A DNA stretch of 39,505 nucleotides from JAPLDP01 sp964628285 (GTDB lineage: Bacteria; Bacteroidota; Bacteroidia; Bacteroidales; JAGONC01). The notes beneath the pieces are model-generated. The model made no database searches and had not been told where the DNA came from. It saw nothing but the letters and a program-made list of their open reading frames with translations. Both the position numbers and the translations under genes were made by a program. Within the stretch, counting starts at the first letter, position 1. Each line of letters begins with the position of its first letter. Below are positions 24,567-33,972 of the stretch, piece by piece. The stretch is from positions 1-39,505 of the forward strand of contig CAZVNP010000027.1 in assembly GCA_964628285.1 (NCBI GenBank), written 5' to 3'.

Positions 24567-25943
24567 ATGAATAATGCTGCAAAATGGATGGGGATCCTTA
24601 TCGTGTGTGGGATGCTGGTTCCCTGTCATGCTGATTCTCAAATCATACGTTCATCCGTCCGGCAGGCCGGGCTGATGGGTTATGTAACCGATTCGGTCAC
24701 CCAGAATGCCATTGCGGGAGCCATGGTCAGCGTGGAAGATTACCCTGCGGTTTTCACCGACAGCACCGGTTTTTATTCCATGGCGGTCACTACAGGGATA
24801 TACAATGTCACTTGTGCGGCCTTTGGTTACCATAAGAAAATAGAAGAAGGCTTCACCGTCACGGGTGTGATGCAGCTTGACTTTGCCCTGACGGACGATC
24901 CCTGCGGGCCGCCGCTGGATGCCCGGGGAGCCCTGGTGAATTTCAATTACGCTTTTATTTCATGGAACCCCACCTCCAACGCCACCTCACCGGATGACTG
25001 GATCGCTTTTGACAACGGCATCAACGCCACCAGCATCGGACTGGTGGGCGGAGGCTCCTTCACCGTAGCCATCAGGTTCTCCTCCGAACAGCTCCAGCCC
25101 TATGCCGGATGCTACCTCACCATGATCAAGATATTCCCTACCGGCATGAACACACAATACATTTTGAAGGTCTGGACGGGTGCCAATGCGGGTTTTCTGG
25201 CCTGCGAGATACCGCTGACCGATCCGGTGCTGAATACATGGAACGAGACCCTCATCGACGTTCCTGTTTACATCGACCCGTCACAGGAACTGTGGTTCGG
25301 TTATGACTGCCTGAACCACCCGGCGGGCGTGTATCCGGCCGGGTGTGACAACGGCCCCGCCGTGACCGGCTTCGGCGACCTGTTCTCTCTCGACGGCACT
25401 ACCTGGGAAACATTGACGTCGTATGGCTTCGATAACAACTGGAACATCGAGGGATTTGTGCTGAATCCTAACGCCATGCCGGCGGGGCCCGTGAAAATGA
25501 ATCAAAACCGTTCCCTGTTGGGATTCAACATCTACCGCAACAACCAGCTTATGCCCCAATCACCCTTACAGCATAACCTGTTCCTTGATGGTCCTCTGCC
25601 TTTGTCGTCGGTTTTTATTTATTACATCACGGCCCTGTATTCCGACTGCGAGTCGGTGCCCAGCCATCAGGTGGTGGTTTGGACACCGGTGGGGATCGAT
25701 GACAAGAACAGCGAGAATCCCGTCACCCTTTATCCCAATCCTGCCAGTGACATTTTAACCGTCAAATCGGACACCCCCGTCAAATACCTTTATATTTATA
25801 ACGATCTGGGCGTCTTGGTGAAGAGTGTCACAGCCAATGCCCGGGAGGTCAGGGTTGACATCAGCGTCTGTTACCGGGGTATGTATGTTGTTTCGGTGAT
25901 GACTGAGAAAGGGATTTATTCCAAAGGATTTGTGGTGGAGTGA
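24567..25943 (+). CDS. Secreted T9SS-sorted protein with carboxypeptidase-regulatory-like domain
   Basis: A 458-residue exoprotein. The signal peptide (MGILIVCGMLVPCHADSQ) is followed by a carboxypeptidase-regulatory-like beta-sandwich at about 33-110 (GLMGYVTDSVTQNAIAGAMV ... DSTGFYSMAVTTGIYNVTCA). The middle region (130-310) has WIAFDNGINATSIGL and repeated Trp/Gly-rich strands seen in large Bacteroidota surface proteases and adhesins, but no catalytic residues are visible. A fibronectin-type-like segment (LLGFNIYRNNQLM) leads to a C-terminal type A sorting domain with VTLYPNPASDILTV and YLYIYNDLGVLVKSV. It is probably exported and attached to the cell surface; binding rather than catalysis seems likely. 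Confidence 0.85.
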   Translation: MNNAAKWMGILIVCGMLVPCHADSQIIRSSVRQAGLMGYVTDSVTQNAIAGAMVSVEDYPAVFTDSTGFYSMAVTTGIYNVTCAAFGYHKKIEEGFTVTGVMQLDFALTDDPCGPPLDARGALVNFNYAFISWNPTSNATSPDDWIAFDNGINATSIGLVGGGSFTVAIRFSSEQLQPYAGCYLTMIKIFPTGMNTQYILKVWTGANAGFLACEIPLTDPVLNTWNETLIDVPVYIDPSQELWFGYDCLNHPAGVYPAGCDNGPAVTGFGDLFSLDGTTWETLTSYGFDNNWNIEGFVLNPNAMPAGPVKMNQNRSLLGFNIYRNNQLMPQSPLQHNLFLDGPLPLSSVFIYYITALYSDCESVPSHQVVVWTPVGIDDKNSENPVTLYPNPASDILTVKSDTPVKYLYIYNDLGVLVKSVTANAREVRVDISVCYRGMYVVSVMTEKGIYSKGFVVE

Positions 25944-25996
25944 ATTATGCATTTTCATCATAGTTAAGACTGTCTGTTGCTTTTCCCGTTTAATCA

Positions 25997-26683
25997 TTGT
26001 ATCTTTCCAAGACACTGACGGATGAAAATGGACACAGATATGAAATCAGCATTGATACCAATGGAAATCTTATTACAGAACGGGAATGGATTTGCGGTGA
26101 CTCGCTGGTAGATGCCAGGGATGGGCAGGTCTATGCAACCGTTCTGATCGGCAATCAGTGTTGGATGGCTGAAAACATGAATATAGGCACTCTGAAAATT
26201 GTTGGTTATGGACAATATGATAACGACATTATTGAAAAGTATTGTTGGTGCAATCTTGATTATTATTGTGAAATCTACGGAGGATTATATCAATGGAATG
26301 AAATGATGCAATATACCGTTAAAGAAGGAGTACAGGGGATTTGCCCTGAAGGATGGCATATCCCAACAGATGCGCAATGGATGGTCCTTGAAGGAGAAGT
26401 TGATAGTTCATATAGTGTTGGGGATACCGTGTGGTACGCTGAAGGATGTCGCGGTTCAAATGCAGGTAAAAATCTTAAATCAACGTATGGATGGGAAAAC
26501 AATGGTAACGGCACAGATCTTTTTGGATTTACTGCGCTTCCGGGTGGTAGTTCCGATATTTATTCATTTTATAACATTGGGTTGAACGCTTTCTTCTGGA
26601 CATCTACAATAATTGATGAATTTGATATGTGGAACAGAATATTGGATTACGACAATAATAAAATATGTCGTTGGCCCTGTTAA
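25997..26683 (+). pseudogene. FISUMP-domain gene, 5' part, ended by an in-frame TAA
   Basis: This frame encodes a complete-looking FISUMP domain: DARDGQVYATVLIGNQCWMAENMNI, GGLYQWNEMMQYT, GICPEGWHIPTDAQW, and NAGKNLKSTYGWENNGNGTD. The expected closing motif (SVRCxKD) is cut off by TAA at 26681-26683, yet it appears in the same frame immediately after the stop as GRSVRCIKDC. The 5' end is also defective: no ATG is available before the domain, only a TTG at 25997, and there is no signal peptide. FISUMP domains occur in secreted surface proteins of unknown function. This part and the next one were probably a single gene. Confidence 0.7.
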
Positions 26684-27634
26684 TATACTCAGGGCCGATC
26701 CGTCCGTTGCATTAAGGATTGCTTTTCTGTGTCTTCACAAGCAGATGCAGGACCTGACCAGTTATATATTTCCGGAACATCGACCTACCTTGCTGGGAAT
26801 TATCCTTTAAGCGGAACAGGATTTTGGGATATTATTCATGGAGCCGGTGGAATTATAACAGATACAACAAGTCCAACAAGCGCCTTCAGTGGTTTATCTG
26901 GTAATTTATATATTCTAAGATGGACGATTTTAAATAATTGCGGTTCAAGCTCAGATTATGTTGCAATTTTATTTTCTTCATCAGGTCCCTCATGTGATCA
27001 ACCTCTTATTGACCCCCGGGATGGACAAAGCTATTCTACAGTTCAAATTGGCACTCAGTGCTGGATGGCGGAAAATATAAATATAGGCACCCGGATTGAT
27101 CGTGACAATAGCCAGACGGATAATCAAGTGATGGAGAAATATTGTTATAATGATAGTGAAACCTTTTGTGATGACTACGGGGGTTTATACCAGTGGAATG
27201 AAATAATGCAATATGATACAATCCAAGGCTCACAAGGGGTTTGTCCTGAAGGATGGCATATCCCTACAGATTTTGAATGGAAATTATTGGAAGGAACGGT
27301 TGACAGCTTGTATGGTGTTGGTGATCCGATATGGAATGTCTATGCTTTAAGAGGTTATAATGCAGGTTTGAATTTGAAATCCACAAGTAGCTGGTTGTCA
27401 GATGGCAATGGCACTGACTTATATGGTTTTTCAGGTCTTCCCGCTGGTCAAAACTACTTCAGCATTGGTCTTTACTATATTGATCTTGGCTACGATGCGT
27501 ACTTCTGGTCTCCATCACAGAACAGTTTAACTGGCGTATGGAGCCGAAGACTTGATTTCGATAGCTTTAAAGTAAAACGATTTCCTAATAATAAAGAAGA
27601 GGGCTTTTCTTTGCGTTGCCTCAAGGATGGCTAA
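26684..27634 (+). pseudogene. FISUMP-domain gene, 3' part, in frame after the stop
   Basis: The reading frame continues without shift from 26684 to the stop at 27632-27634. It starts with the end of the first FISUMP domain (GRSVRCIKDC), passes through a linker and an Ig/PKD-like domain (SSQADAGPDQLYISG ... YILRWTILNNCGSSSDYVAI), and then encodes a second FISUMP domain: DPRDGQSYSTVQIGTQCWMAENI, GGLYQWNEIMQYD, GVCPEGWHIPTDFEW, ending GFSLRCLKDG. On its own it could start only at GTG 26729, without a signal peptide, so it would stay in the cytoplasm. The whole is best seen as one broken gene for a two-FISUMP exoprotein, unless the stop is read through or is a sequencing error. Confidence 0.7.
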
Positions 27635-27764
27635 TTTATATATAGCATCCTCCAAGATATTTTAGATGTGTGATTCATTATTTATTAGTTATTTTTTGCT
27701 AAATTATTGATTTTAAGTGAAAAATGTGGTAATTTAGTCTGTTTATTTCTTAATTATTTGTAAA

Positions 27765-29153
27765 ATGAATGCCACAATATTCACAAGAGTTTTTATACTG
27801 ACAGGTATTTTTATAATTGCCTGTACAGCATGGGAGTCCTGCCAGTTACCGGAGGAGGATAATCAGCAAACCGAAGAGGAGCAATATCTCGAGCTGCTCA
27901 ATCTGATGACTTCTGATAAAACGGCAGAGCCATTGTTAAATGAAGGTTATGAATTGGAGAGTACGTTTATTGAAAACCAGGACGCCATTTACCCTGATGA
28001 CCAGACCGTTTATGATGCCGGTGCCATCTGGTTCAAAAACAGCGAAAGCGATTATCATTTTGTTGTCGCTGTGCTCAATAACTATGCATCCCGGGATGAG
28101 GCTATTGCTGCCATGAATGGTGATGCGAAATTGAATGATGTTATTCCCCAGGCCATTGGAGACACGGCCCGGCAGAGCATCATTGATTACAAGAATAACA
28201 GGATTGCAAATGCCTTGGCATTTGTCAGAAATTCCTGTTATGTCTTTATCAGCTCCTGCAGCAGTGATACCTTATCCCCTGCTGCCGACTTCACGATGCT
28301 TTATTCAATGGCTGCCAAGCTGGATAGTGGCTTAATAAAACTGGGTCCTCTGAAATACAAGGTTGTGAAGCAGTATAATCATCCTGACAATGGCCAATCA
28401 CCTGAATCCCCGTATGAAAAAGATTATAAAAGTATGGCAAGTCAACGTTGGTACCAATTCCCGGTGATAAAAAATACAAGGATTGTTGGTACGGCGGATG
28501 TGCGGTTCAAAGCCACTTTAAATATTGAGGGTGATTGTTTTGGATCTTGTGAAGTAGGTGGTGAAAATGTTTACTGCCACCCTGTTATATTAACCGGAGA
28601 GCTTGTCCGTTTTCATCTGAATCAGGGTGAGTCTGACGGGGATCCTGTCGCCTGGGACGGGGACATATTGCTTCGTGGAAATGTCATATTTACTTACGAA
28701 TGTTCAGTGGAGAGAACCCAGTACGAATCATTTGATATAGGATCGGAAATAGGCGATATAACCGATAATGAGACACTCGCAGGAGATATTTCCAATACGG
28801 CTGAACCCATGGAAGGAATGTGGCCTGTCCTTTTCATTAGCTATCCTTTTTGCCAATGTCCTGCTATAGAAAGAATTATACTTAATTCCCTCGTGCTGGA
28901 ATTTCACGATAATGACAGCGGAGGCGCACTTGATATAATTTCAGAGGCTGTTAAAATCTTCATGGAATACAATGACAGGTTTAAAATCATAAAATTCAGC
29001 AATCCAACTTCATTAAAGATACACCTGATATATGGAATGGTGAGGTTGATTGGAAAGTATATTGTCGTGCCTATCTGGGATGATATTAACTTTGTCGGTG
29101 GGGTGTATCATGAATTTAATGCTGATGAGAGAGAGTTGCCCTGGGGGCTTTGA
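27765..29153 (+). CDS. Hypothetical lipoprotein
   Basis: A 462-residue protein of unknown function. The N-terminus has a hydrophobic core ending IFIIAC, a lipobox with Cys20, then an acidic Gln/Glu-rich tether (EEDNQQTEEEQY). The mature part shows a globular region with YHFVVAVLNNYASRDEAIA (about 100-120), and a cysteine-rich centre (GDCFGSCEVGGENVYCHPV, about 250-270) with a further ECSVER and PFCQCPAIERI, which could hold disulfides in the periplasm. No catalytic motif or known family was recognised. It stands alone between a broken FISUMP gene and an ATPase gene, with 130 bp of AT-rich DNA before the ATG. Confidence 0.65.
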   Translation: MNATIFTRVFILTGIFIIACTAWESCQLPEEDNQQTEEEQYLELLNLMTSDKTAEPLLNEGYELESTFIENQDAIYPDDQTVYDAGAIWFKNSESDYHFVVAVLNNYASRDEAIAAMNGDAKLNDVIPQAIGDTARQSIIDYKNNRIANALAFVRNSCYVFISSCSSDTLSPAADFTMLYSMAAKLDSGLIKLGPLKYKVVKQYNHPDNGQSPESPYEKDYKSMASQRWYQFPVIKNTRIVGTADVRFKATLNIEGDCFGSCEVGGENVYCHPVILTGELVRFHLNQGESDGDPVAWDGDILLRGNVIFTYECSVERTQYESFDIGSEIGDITDNETLAGDISNTAEPMEGMWPVLFISYPFCQCPAIERIILNSLVLEFHDNDSGGALDIISEAVKIFMEYNDRFKIIKFSNPTSLKIHLIYGMVRLIGKYIVVPIWDDINFVGGVYHEFNADERELPWGL

Positions 29154-29349
29154 TTTTCATTAATAGATTAAAGTGATGCTATGGTACTTCTGAAGTAATG
29201 TGCTCATATTTTTACATGATATCAAAGGCAAATTGTTAAAGATCAGTTTGATGAGTTTTATGGGCAGGGATTTTATCATATACTGCAAAGTCGTTATTCA
29301 GTAACTGCAATGCCATAGGGAAGTTTGAAATAGATTATCCTATCTATCC

Positions 29350-30675
29350 TTATCCTTCCCAGGTCACATCGATAAGCTTCTTCGTGTAATCGGCAAGAAA
29401 CAAGGGAATATTCAGCAATCCATCACTATAATGAAGGTTTCTGAGGGAAAAACGGATTCGTAATGGAGGATGGTAGATTTGATTATAAATTGCCAGGCTT
29501 TTGGTTTTTATATTTTCATCCGATTTAACTTCCACAGGCAGGATATGATTCTTATATTGGATCAGGAAGTCAACTTCGGCTTTTCCACTTGAAACCCAAT
29601 ACCTTGGTGAGGAATCAAATGGAGGGATCAGACTTTGTAAAATAAAATTCTCGGTAAGAGCACCTTTAAACTCTGTGAAAAAACGGTTTTCCTGAAATAA
29701 AACCATAGGATCCAGGTTGGCCATAACCCTTAGCAGGCCGACGTCAAGCAGATAGATTTTGAAAGCTGTCAGGTCGTCGTAAGCCATCAGCGGAATGCCG
29801 GGTTTTTGACAGCGATTGACCCTGTGCACCAATCCGGCTTGCTGTAACCAGAGCAAGGCATCTTCATATTCCCTGGCTCTGGCTCCCGATTTAATGGCCC
29901 GGTACAGGAATTTTTTATTTTCGCGCGACAGTTGTGACGGGATCGAATCCCATATATAGCCGATCCGGGCGATGTCTTTCGTGGAGGCATGTTTTGCAAA
30001 ATCGAGGCGGTAGGCTGTCAGAATGTCCTTTAAGATTTTTTGCACCCGTTGCAGATCATTTTCAGTTATTAAAACAGTGGCTGCTTCAGGCATGCCTCCG
30101 CTGATAAGATACATTTTGAATTTCTCTGTCAGATTCGTAAAGAAGATATCCGGAATGGATTCTGTTTTATTCATACTTCTCAGGTAATCAGCTAAAGAAG
30201 AATCGGCCTGTTCTAAAAATTCAATAAAAGTGAGGGGATGAAGTTCCAGAAAATCTACCTTCCCCACGGGAAAAGAAGCATCTTGTCCCAATGTAATGCC
30301 CAATAAAGAGCCGGCGCTGGCTACTGCATATTCAGGGCTGTTTTCATAAAAATACTTCAGGGTGTTCAATGCCTGGCGGCATTCCTGAATCTCATCGAAT
30401 ACAAGCAGCGTATTTTGTGGGGTTATAGCGGTGCCGTGCACTAATGAGAGATTTTGTATGATGCGTCTGACGTCTTTTGTTTGCTCAAAAAATTGTTTCA
30501 GGCCCGGCTGCTCTTCAAAATTGAAATAAGCCATCTGTTCAAAAGAGATTGTGCCCAGTTCCTTTAAAAGCATCGTTTTACCGGTCTGCCGTGCCCCTTT
30601 GAGCACTAGAGGTTTCCGATGGGGTGATTTAACCCATTGTTGCAGTTGTTCACTGATAAAGCGTTTAAAGTACAT
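29350..30675 (-). CDS. AAA_14/DUF4143 family ATPase
   Basis: A 441-residue ATP-binding protein. Walker A is GARQTGKT at residues 27-34; Walker B is TLLVFDEIQEC near 88-98. An arginine/sensor region follows (VASAGSLLGITLG), then FLELHPLTFIEFLEQA. The C-terminal DUF4143 part has the PD-(D/E)XK-like strand EVDFLIQYKNHILPVEVKSDENIKTKSL. Such proteins are widespread in Bacteroidota and archaea, often as solitary horizontally moving genes; proposed links to toxin-antitoxin or DNA-processing roles are unproven. The start ATG is at 30673-30675. Immediately upstream lie three related half-sites forming palindromes (30681-30730), which suggests that it or another protein binds there. Confidence 0.9.
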   Translation of the reverse strand: MYFKRFISEQLQQWVKSPHRKPLVLKGARQTGKTMLLKELGTISFEQMAYFNFEEQPGLKQFFEQTKDVRRIIQNLSLVHGTAITPQNTLLVFDEIQECRQALNTLKYFYENSPEYAVASAGSLLGITLGQDASFPVGKVDFLELHPLTFIEFLEQADSSLADYLRSMNKTESIPDIFFTNLTEKFKMYLISGGMPEAATVLITENDLQRVQKILKDILTAYRLDFAKHASTKDIARIGYIWDSIPSQLSRENKKFLYRAIKSGARAREYEDALLWLQQAGLVHRVNRCQKPGIPLMAYDDLTAFKIYLLDVGLLRVMANLDPMVLFQENRFFTEFKGALTENFILQSLIPPFDSSPRYWVSSGKAEVDFLIQYKNHILPVEVKSDENIKTKSLAIYNQIYHPPLRIRFSLRNLHYSDGLLNIPLFLADYTKKLIDVTWEG

Positions 30676-30680
30676 GATTA

Positions 30681-30730
30681 CACATTATTGGTTCCAATAA
30701 TGTGAGATTTATCACAATATTGGAACATAT
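30681..30730 (-). promoter_or_regulatory. Palindromic operator-like repeats before the AAA_14 gene
   Basis: CACATTATTGG and CCAATAATGTG form a perfect 11-bp inverted repeat around TT at 30681-30704, five bases from the ATG. A third related half-site, CACAATATTGGAAC, follows at 30713-30726 and makes a second, larger imperfect inverted repeat with the middle copy. The remainder of the gap to 30998 holds no recognisable gene. Confidence 0.6.
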
Positions 30731-30998
30731 CCTGTGCAAAAATAATCATTTTATGCTGCAATCAGTAAATAAAAATATCTCATTCAATATCCTTATTCCC
30801 TGGCTATCGTGTGGGATCGTGTTAAAACCATCACTTAGTTTAGCCACAAAGTCCTAACTTAAAATGGATTTAGAAACATCATACCGGATATGGTTCTTAT
30901 GTCACCTTTTGTTGTATCTGAGCATTTTTTAAGAAAAGATCGTGCGTGTTTGTCCTAATGGTTGAAGACTAAGAGCATATTACAAACGAACCATCCAT

Positions 30999-33212
30999 CT
31001 AATCATCCCGGAGACAACGGACACTGAAACCGGTCTGCGGGGTCTCATAGCCCTGAAAGACTTCCGGGTTGCCGGTTACGAGGCCGCGAGCCCAGAAAGA
31101 GTGGAAATCGTTCCTTGTCGACGTCCACCACCATCCTTCACTACCACCTGAGAAGAAACCATTGATGTTACCATAACCCCCCGGCAGAGCTGAAAAACCA
31201 TACAGATTGGTGCCATTACCATTCTGGAACCATCCGTAAGTGGTTTTCAGGTTTTTTCCGGCATCATAACCGTAAGAGGCATTAATCGCATCCCATTCCG
31301 GGTCTCCGATGTGATACTGGCTGTCAACGGCCCCTTCCAAAACTTTCCATTCCTCATCCGTGGGGAGGTGCCAGCCATCAGGACAGATACCACGTGCTCC
31401 CGGTTGCATAGTATACTGTACCATTTCATCCCACTGATACAGACCGCCATATTTGCTGCAGCTATCAGGTTTATTGTTGTAACAATACTTTTCGATGATT
31501 CCATTATCCGATTGTTGCTGAGTTACCGGAATCATTATTCCCACATTCAGGTTTTCTCTAAGCCAGCATTGACCGAATATCTGAATGGTATTGTAAATTT
31601 GACCTTCATATTCCACAATCGGCGTTTCAGGGCATGGAATATTGGTAGCAAACTGTAAGGTACAGGTCCTGCTGCTGTCAGGCATATCTATAATACCCGA
31701 CTGGAGTGTGCTTGAATAACCAATATACAATAATATATCACCCCATTCGAATGGCACTTCATCTTTAAGTACTACTGTTGTGTCAGGCCAGATCAACGTC
31801 GTTGACTCTTTATGTGTCCTGTTAATGATTTTTATACTGTCAAGCTGCCGATAGGTTCCGTTATCCGTTGCTGTAAAAGTCAATTCTATAGGAGTTGTCA
31901 TATATCCTGCATCCCTCAGGCAGCGGACGCTGAACCTGTTGATTTTATCGCTACCTGACCGGCTTGTCTGCGTCATATTATAACCGAGGTTATAGTACCA
32001 GGAATTATCGCTATCAATCTCTGTCGATGTCCACCAGTAACCATATTTACCAATATCATAGAAGAGCGTATTGAAGTTTCTTGTACCGCCGGGAAGACCT
32101 GAAAAACCAAACATATCAATGCCGTTGCCTTCATTATACCAGTCATGGATAGCCTTCAGGTTTGTCCCGTCATCGAAACCTCTCCAGCCAAAATTATCCC
32201 ATTGAGGATCTCCTATACCATACTGGCTGTCAACCGATCCTTCCATTAATTTCCATTCTTCATCGGAGGGTATATGCCAACCGTAAGGACAGATGCCACG
32301 TGCCCCTTCTCGTGAAGTATATTGCATCATCATATACCACGGATAGATTCCTCCGTATAGGTCACAATTATGAGGTTGGCCATTGTAGCAAAACTTCTGG
32401 ATGACATCGTTATTACCCATAGGGTTCATATCAGTTATCATTACCCCAGCATTCAGGTTTTCCCTGAGCCAGCATTGGCTGAATATCTGGATGGTATTAT
32501 AAACCTGACCTTCATAATATAGGGTTGGTGTGCCCGGGCAAGGTATGTTGGTGGCGAACTGGAAGGTATAAGATTTATTTGTTGCCGGCGAATCAAGTAT
32601 GCCGGATTGCTTAATGATATTTCCAGGAGGCGGTGATACTTTCATTGAAAGGTCCCTTTTACCGGATCCTATATACTCGAGCTTGCAACTCTTCCCTGTA
32701 TTTGGTGCTACGCTGACTATCTTTATGCTTTGTTTCATACCGTGCCATTGTGCCGTCACGAGATAAAGAGAACCGTGGCAGGGGGAGAAACGCACGTAAT
32801 GTACACCCTGATCCATTTGCCGGTCAAGCGATGCAACGATCCTGCCCTGAACATCTGTTACCATGGTGCTTACAGTTCCTTTTTCCGGGATGTACATGGT
32901 GATAAGGCCATGGTCAGTTATGGGATTCGGGTAATTCTGCAATAATTTGAAAGATGGAATATTCAGGTTAGGATCTTCAATTCCAACATTGGGGAATGTG
33001 GCATAACCGACATATAGCAACAGATCTCCGGTGTCGATCTGGAGTTCCACTGCAGTGTCAGGCCAGTGCAATACCATTTCATCTCCCTGAGTGCGATTCA
33101 TTATCCTGATACTGTCGAGCCGGACATAGGCGGCGCTGTCAATGGCAGTGAAGGTCAGCTCGATAGTTGGACGTTGCCCGTATGACACTATTGATAACAT
33201 AGTGAGGAGCAA
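30999..33212 (-). CDS. Two-FISUMP exoprotein with internal sorting-like domain; signal peptide frameshifted
   Basis: The frame from TTG 33212 encodes about 737 residues. Two similar units are visible: IELTFTAxDxxxYxxLDSIxIxNRT (residues 17 and about 450), each followed by a FISUMP domain with QIFSQCWLRENLNAG or QIFGQCWLRENLNVG, GICPxGWH, and a closing SVRCLRD. After the first unit's start lies a T9SS-CTD-like domain (KLLQNYPNPITDHGLITMYI), internal rather than C-terminal. The in-frame upstream codons read EIKITCLLLLTMLSIVSYGQ, a good signal peptide, but the nearby ATG at 33233-33235 is one base out of frame. Inserting a single A in its AAA run would restore MKIKITCLLLL. So this is a recent frameshift, phase-variable tract or sequence error. 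Confidence 0.8.
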   Translation of the reverse strand: MLLTMLSIVSYGQRPTIELTFTAIDSAAYVRLDSIRIMNRTQGDEMVLHWPDTAVELQIDTGDLLLYVGYATFPNVGIEDPNLNIPSFKLLQNYPNPITDHGLITMYIPEKGTVSTMVTDVQGRIVASLDRQMDQGVHYVRFSPCHGSLYLVTAQWHGMKQSIKIVSVAPNTGKSCKLEYIGSGKRDLSMKVSPPPGNIIKQSGILDSPATNKSYTFQFATNIPCPGTPTLYYEGQVYNTIQIFSQCWLRENLNAGVMITDMNPMGNNDVIQKFCYNGQPHNCDLYGGIYPWYMMMQYTSREGARGICPYGWHIPSDEEWKLMEGSVDSQYGIGDPQWDNFGWRGFDDGTNLKAIHDWYNEGNGIDMFGFSGLPGGTRNFNTLFYDIGKYGYWWTSTEIDSDNSWYYNLGYNMTQTSRSGSDKINRFSVRCLRDAGYMTTPIELTFTATDNGTYRQLDSIKIINRTHKESTTLIWPDTTVVLKDEVPFEWGDILLYIGYSSTLQSGIIDMPDSSRTCTLQFATNIPCPETPIVEYEGQIYNTIQIFGQCWLRENLNVGIMIPVTQQQSDNGIIEKYCYNNKPDSCSKYGGLYQWDEMVQYTMQPGARGICPDGWHLPTDEEWKVLEGAVDSQYHIGDPEWDAINASYGYDAGKNLKTTYGWFQNGNGTNLYGFSALPGGYGNINGFFSGGSEGWWWTSTRNDFHSFWARGLVTGNPEVFQGYETPQTGFSVRCLRDD

Positions 33213-33235
33213 CAGACAAGTGATTTTAATTTCAT

Positions 33236-33702
33236 GGCTGCCGGATGATGAAGGGTAATAATTAATCGGTGAAAATACGAAATTTAATAATTAAAAGCAA
33301 ATTATATATTTGATTCCTCTAATATTGTGAGATTGTTTAGAAGACAATTTTTTGTTTCTCACAGATGACACAGATTTTCACAGATAGCAATAACCTTTAT
33401 TGCGCCTCCTTTGCGTCATTGCGGTTAATATGAAACGTATCGGTTTCTATGTCACCCCTTCGGGGCTGAGGGATTGTAATTGGTTACTCCGGCTACAATC
33501 ATGTCACCGCTTCGCGGTTAAGGCAGGAAGGGTTTTACAGGGAAACTTTATAGTGATGGTTATGCCGGTACCTTGCTATAAGCTATTATGACCGAAGCCT
33601 AGTAAATATGTCAGGCAATAAAAATAATGAAAACGCAATAGCGGTCACTCCCTCCTTCCAATCATCAATCGCAAATCTTATATCTTCTATCGGATATCGT
33701 GG
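33236..33702. repeat. Gene-free stretch with UUCG-type hairpin repeats
   Basis: No gene seen. It contains a phrase of the type 'CACAGATGACACAGATTTTC' near 33360-33390, and two short hairpins with TTCG loops: CCCC-TTCG-GGG at 33455-33465 and ACCGC-TTCG-CGGT at 33506-33518. These are separated by similar flanking words and look like a degenerate dispersed repeat. There is no hairpin with a T-run. Confidence 0.5.
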
Positions 33703-33773
33703 AGGTACCAAGCGGATTCGAACCGCTGTACGAGGTTTTGCAGACCTCTGCCTAGCCACTCGGCCATGGTACC
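33703..33773 (-). tRNA. tRNA-Cys (anticodon GCA)
   Basis: Minus strand, 71 bases, clean cloverleaf. The acceptor GGTACCA pairs with TGGTACC, discriminator T. The anticodon arm GAGGT/ACCTC has loop CTGCAAA, giving anticodon GCA for Cys. The T-arm is AGCGG/CCGCT with loop TTCGAAT. No CCA is encoded. folB lies upstream on the same strand with a repeat cluster between, the same arrangement as metG/tRNA-Arg. Confidence 0.93.
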
Positions 33774-33826
33774 CTGCGCATTCAGCTTACAAAAATACGA
33801 ATTTTAACAGAAATTCCAATAACTAA

Positions 33827-33972
33827 ATAATGTGCTGATTAGCCGATTAGTCAATGTGCCGATTAAATTAATATGCTGATTAGCTGATGTGCTAATGTGC
33901 TGATTATTTTATAATTGATTGATTGATGAATTAATCAGCACATCGGCTAATCAGCTAATCAGCACATTGACA
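33827..33972. repeat. Inverted cluster of GTGCTGATTAGC words between folB and tRNA-Cys
   Basis: 33827-33905 carries the words in one orientation (GTGCTGATTAGCCGATTAG, GCTGATTAGCTGATGTGC) and 33935-33972 carries them reversed (AATCAGCACATCGGCTAATC, AGCTAATCAGCACATTGAC). The centre is AT-rich with GATT iterations. The cluster abuts the folB stop. It is the same family as 4638-4837 and 4319-4356. Confidence 0.75.

Noticed and set aside
27620..27655. Weak stem after the broken FISUMP gene as a terminator
   Set aside because: The stem has a bulge and no T-run follows.
33400..33591. A 63-residue plus-strand frame
   Set aside because: Lies across the hairpin repeats, with no family pattern or promoter.
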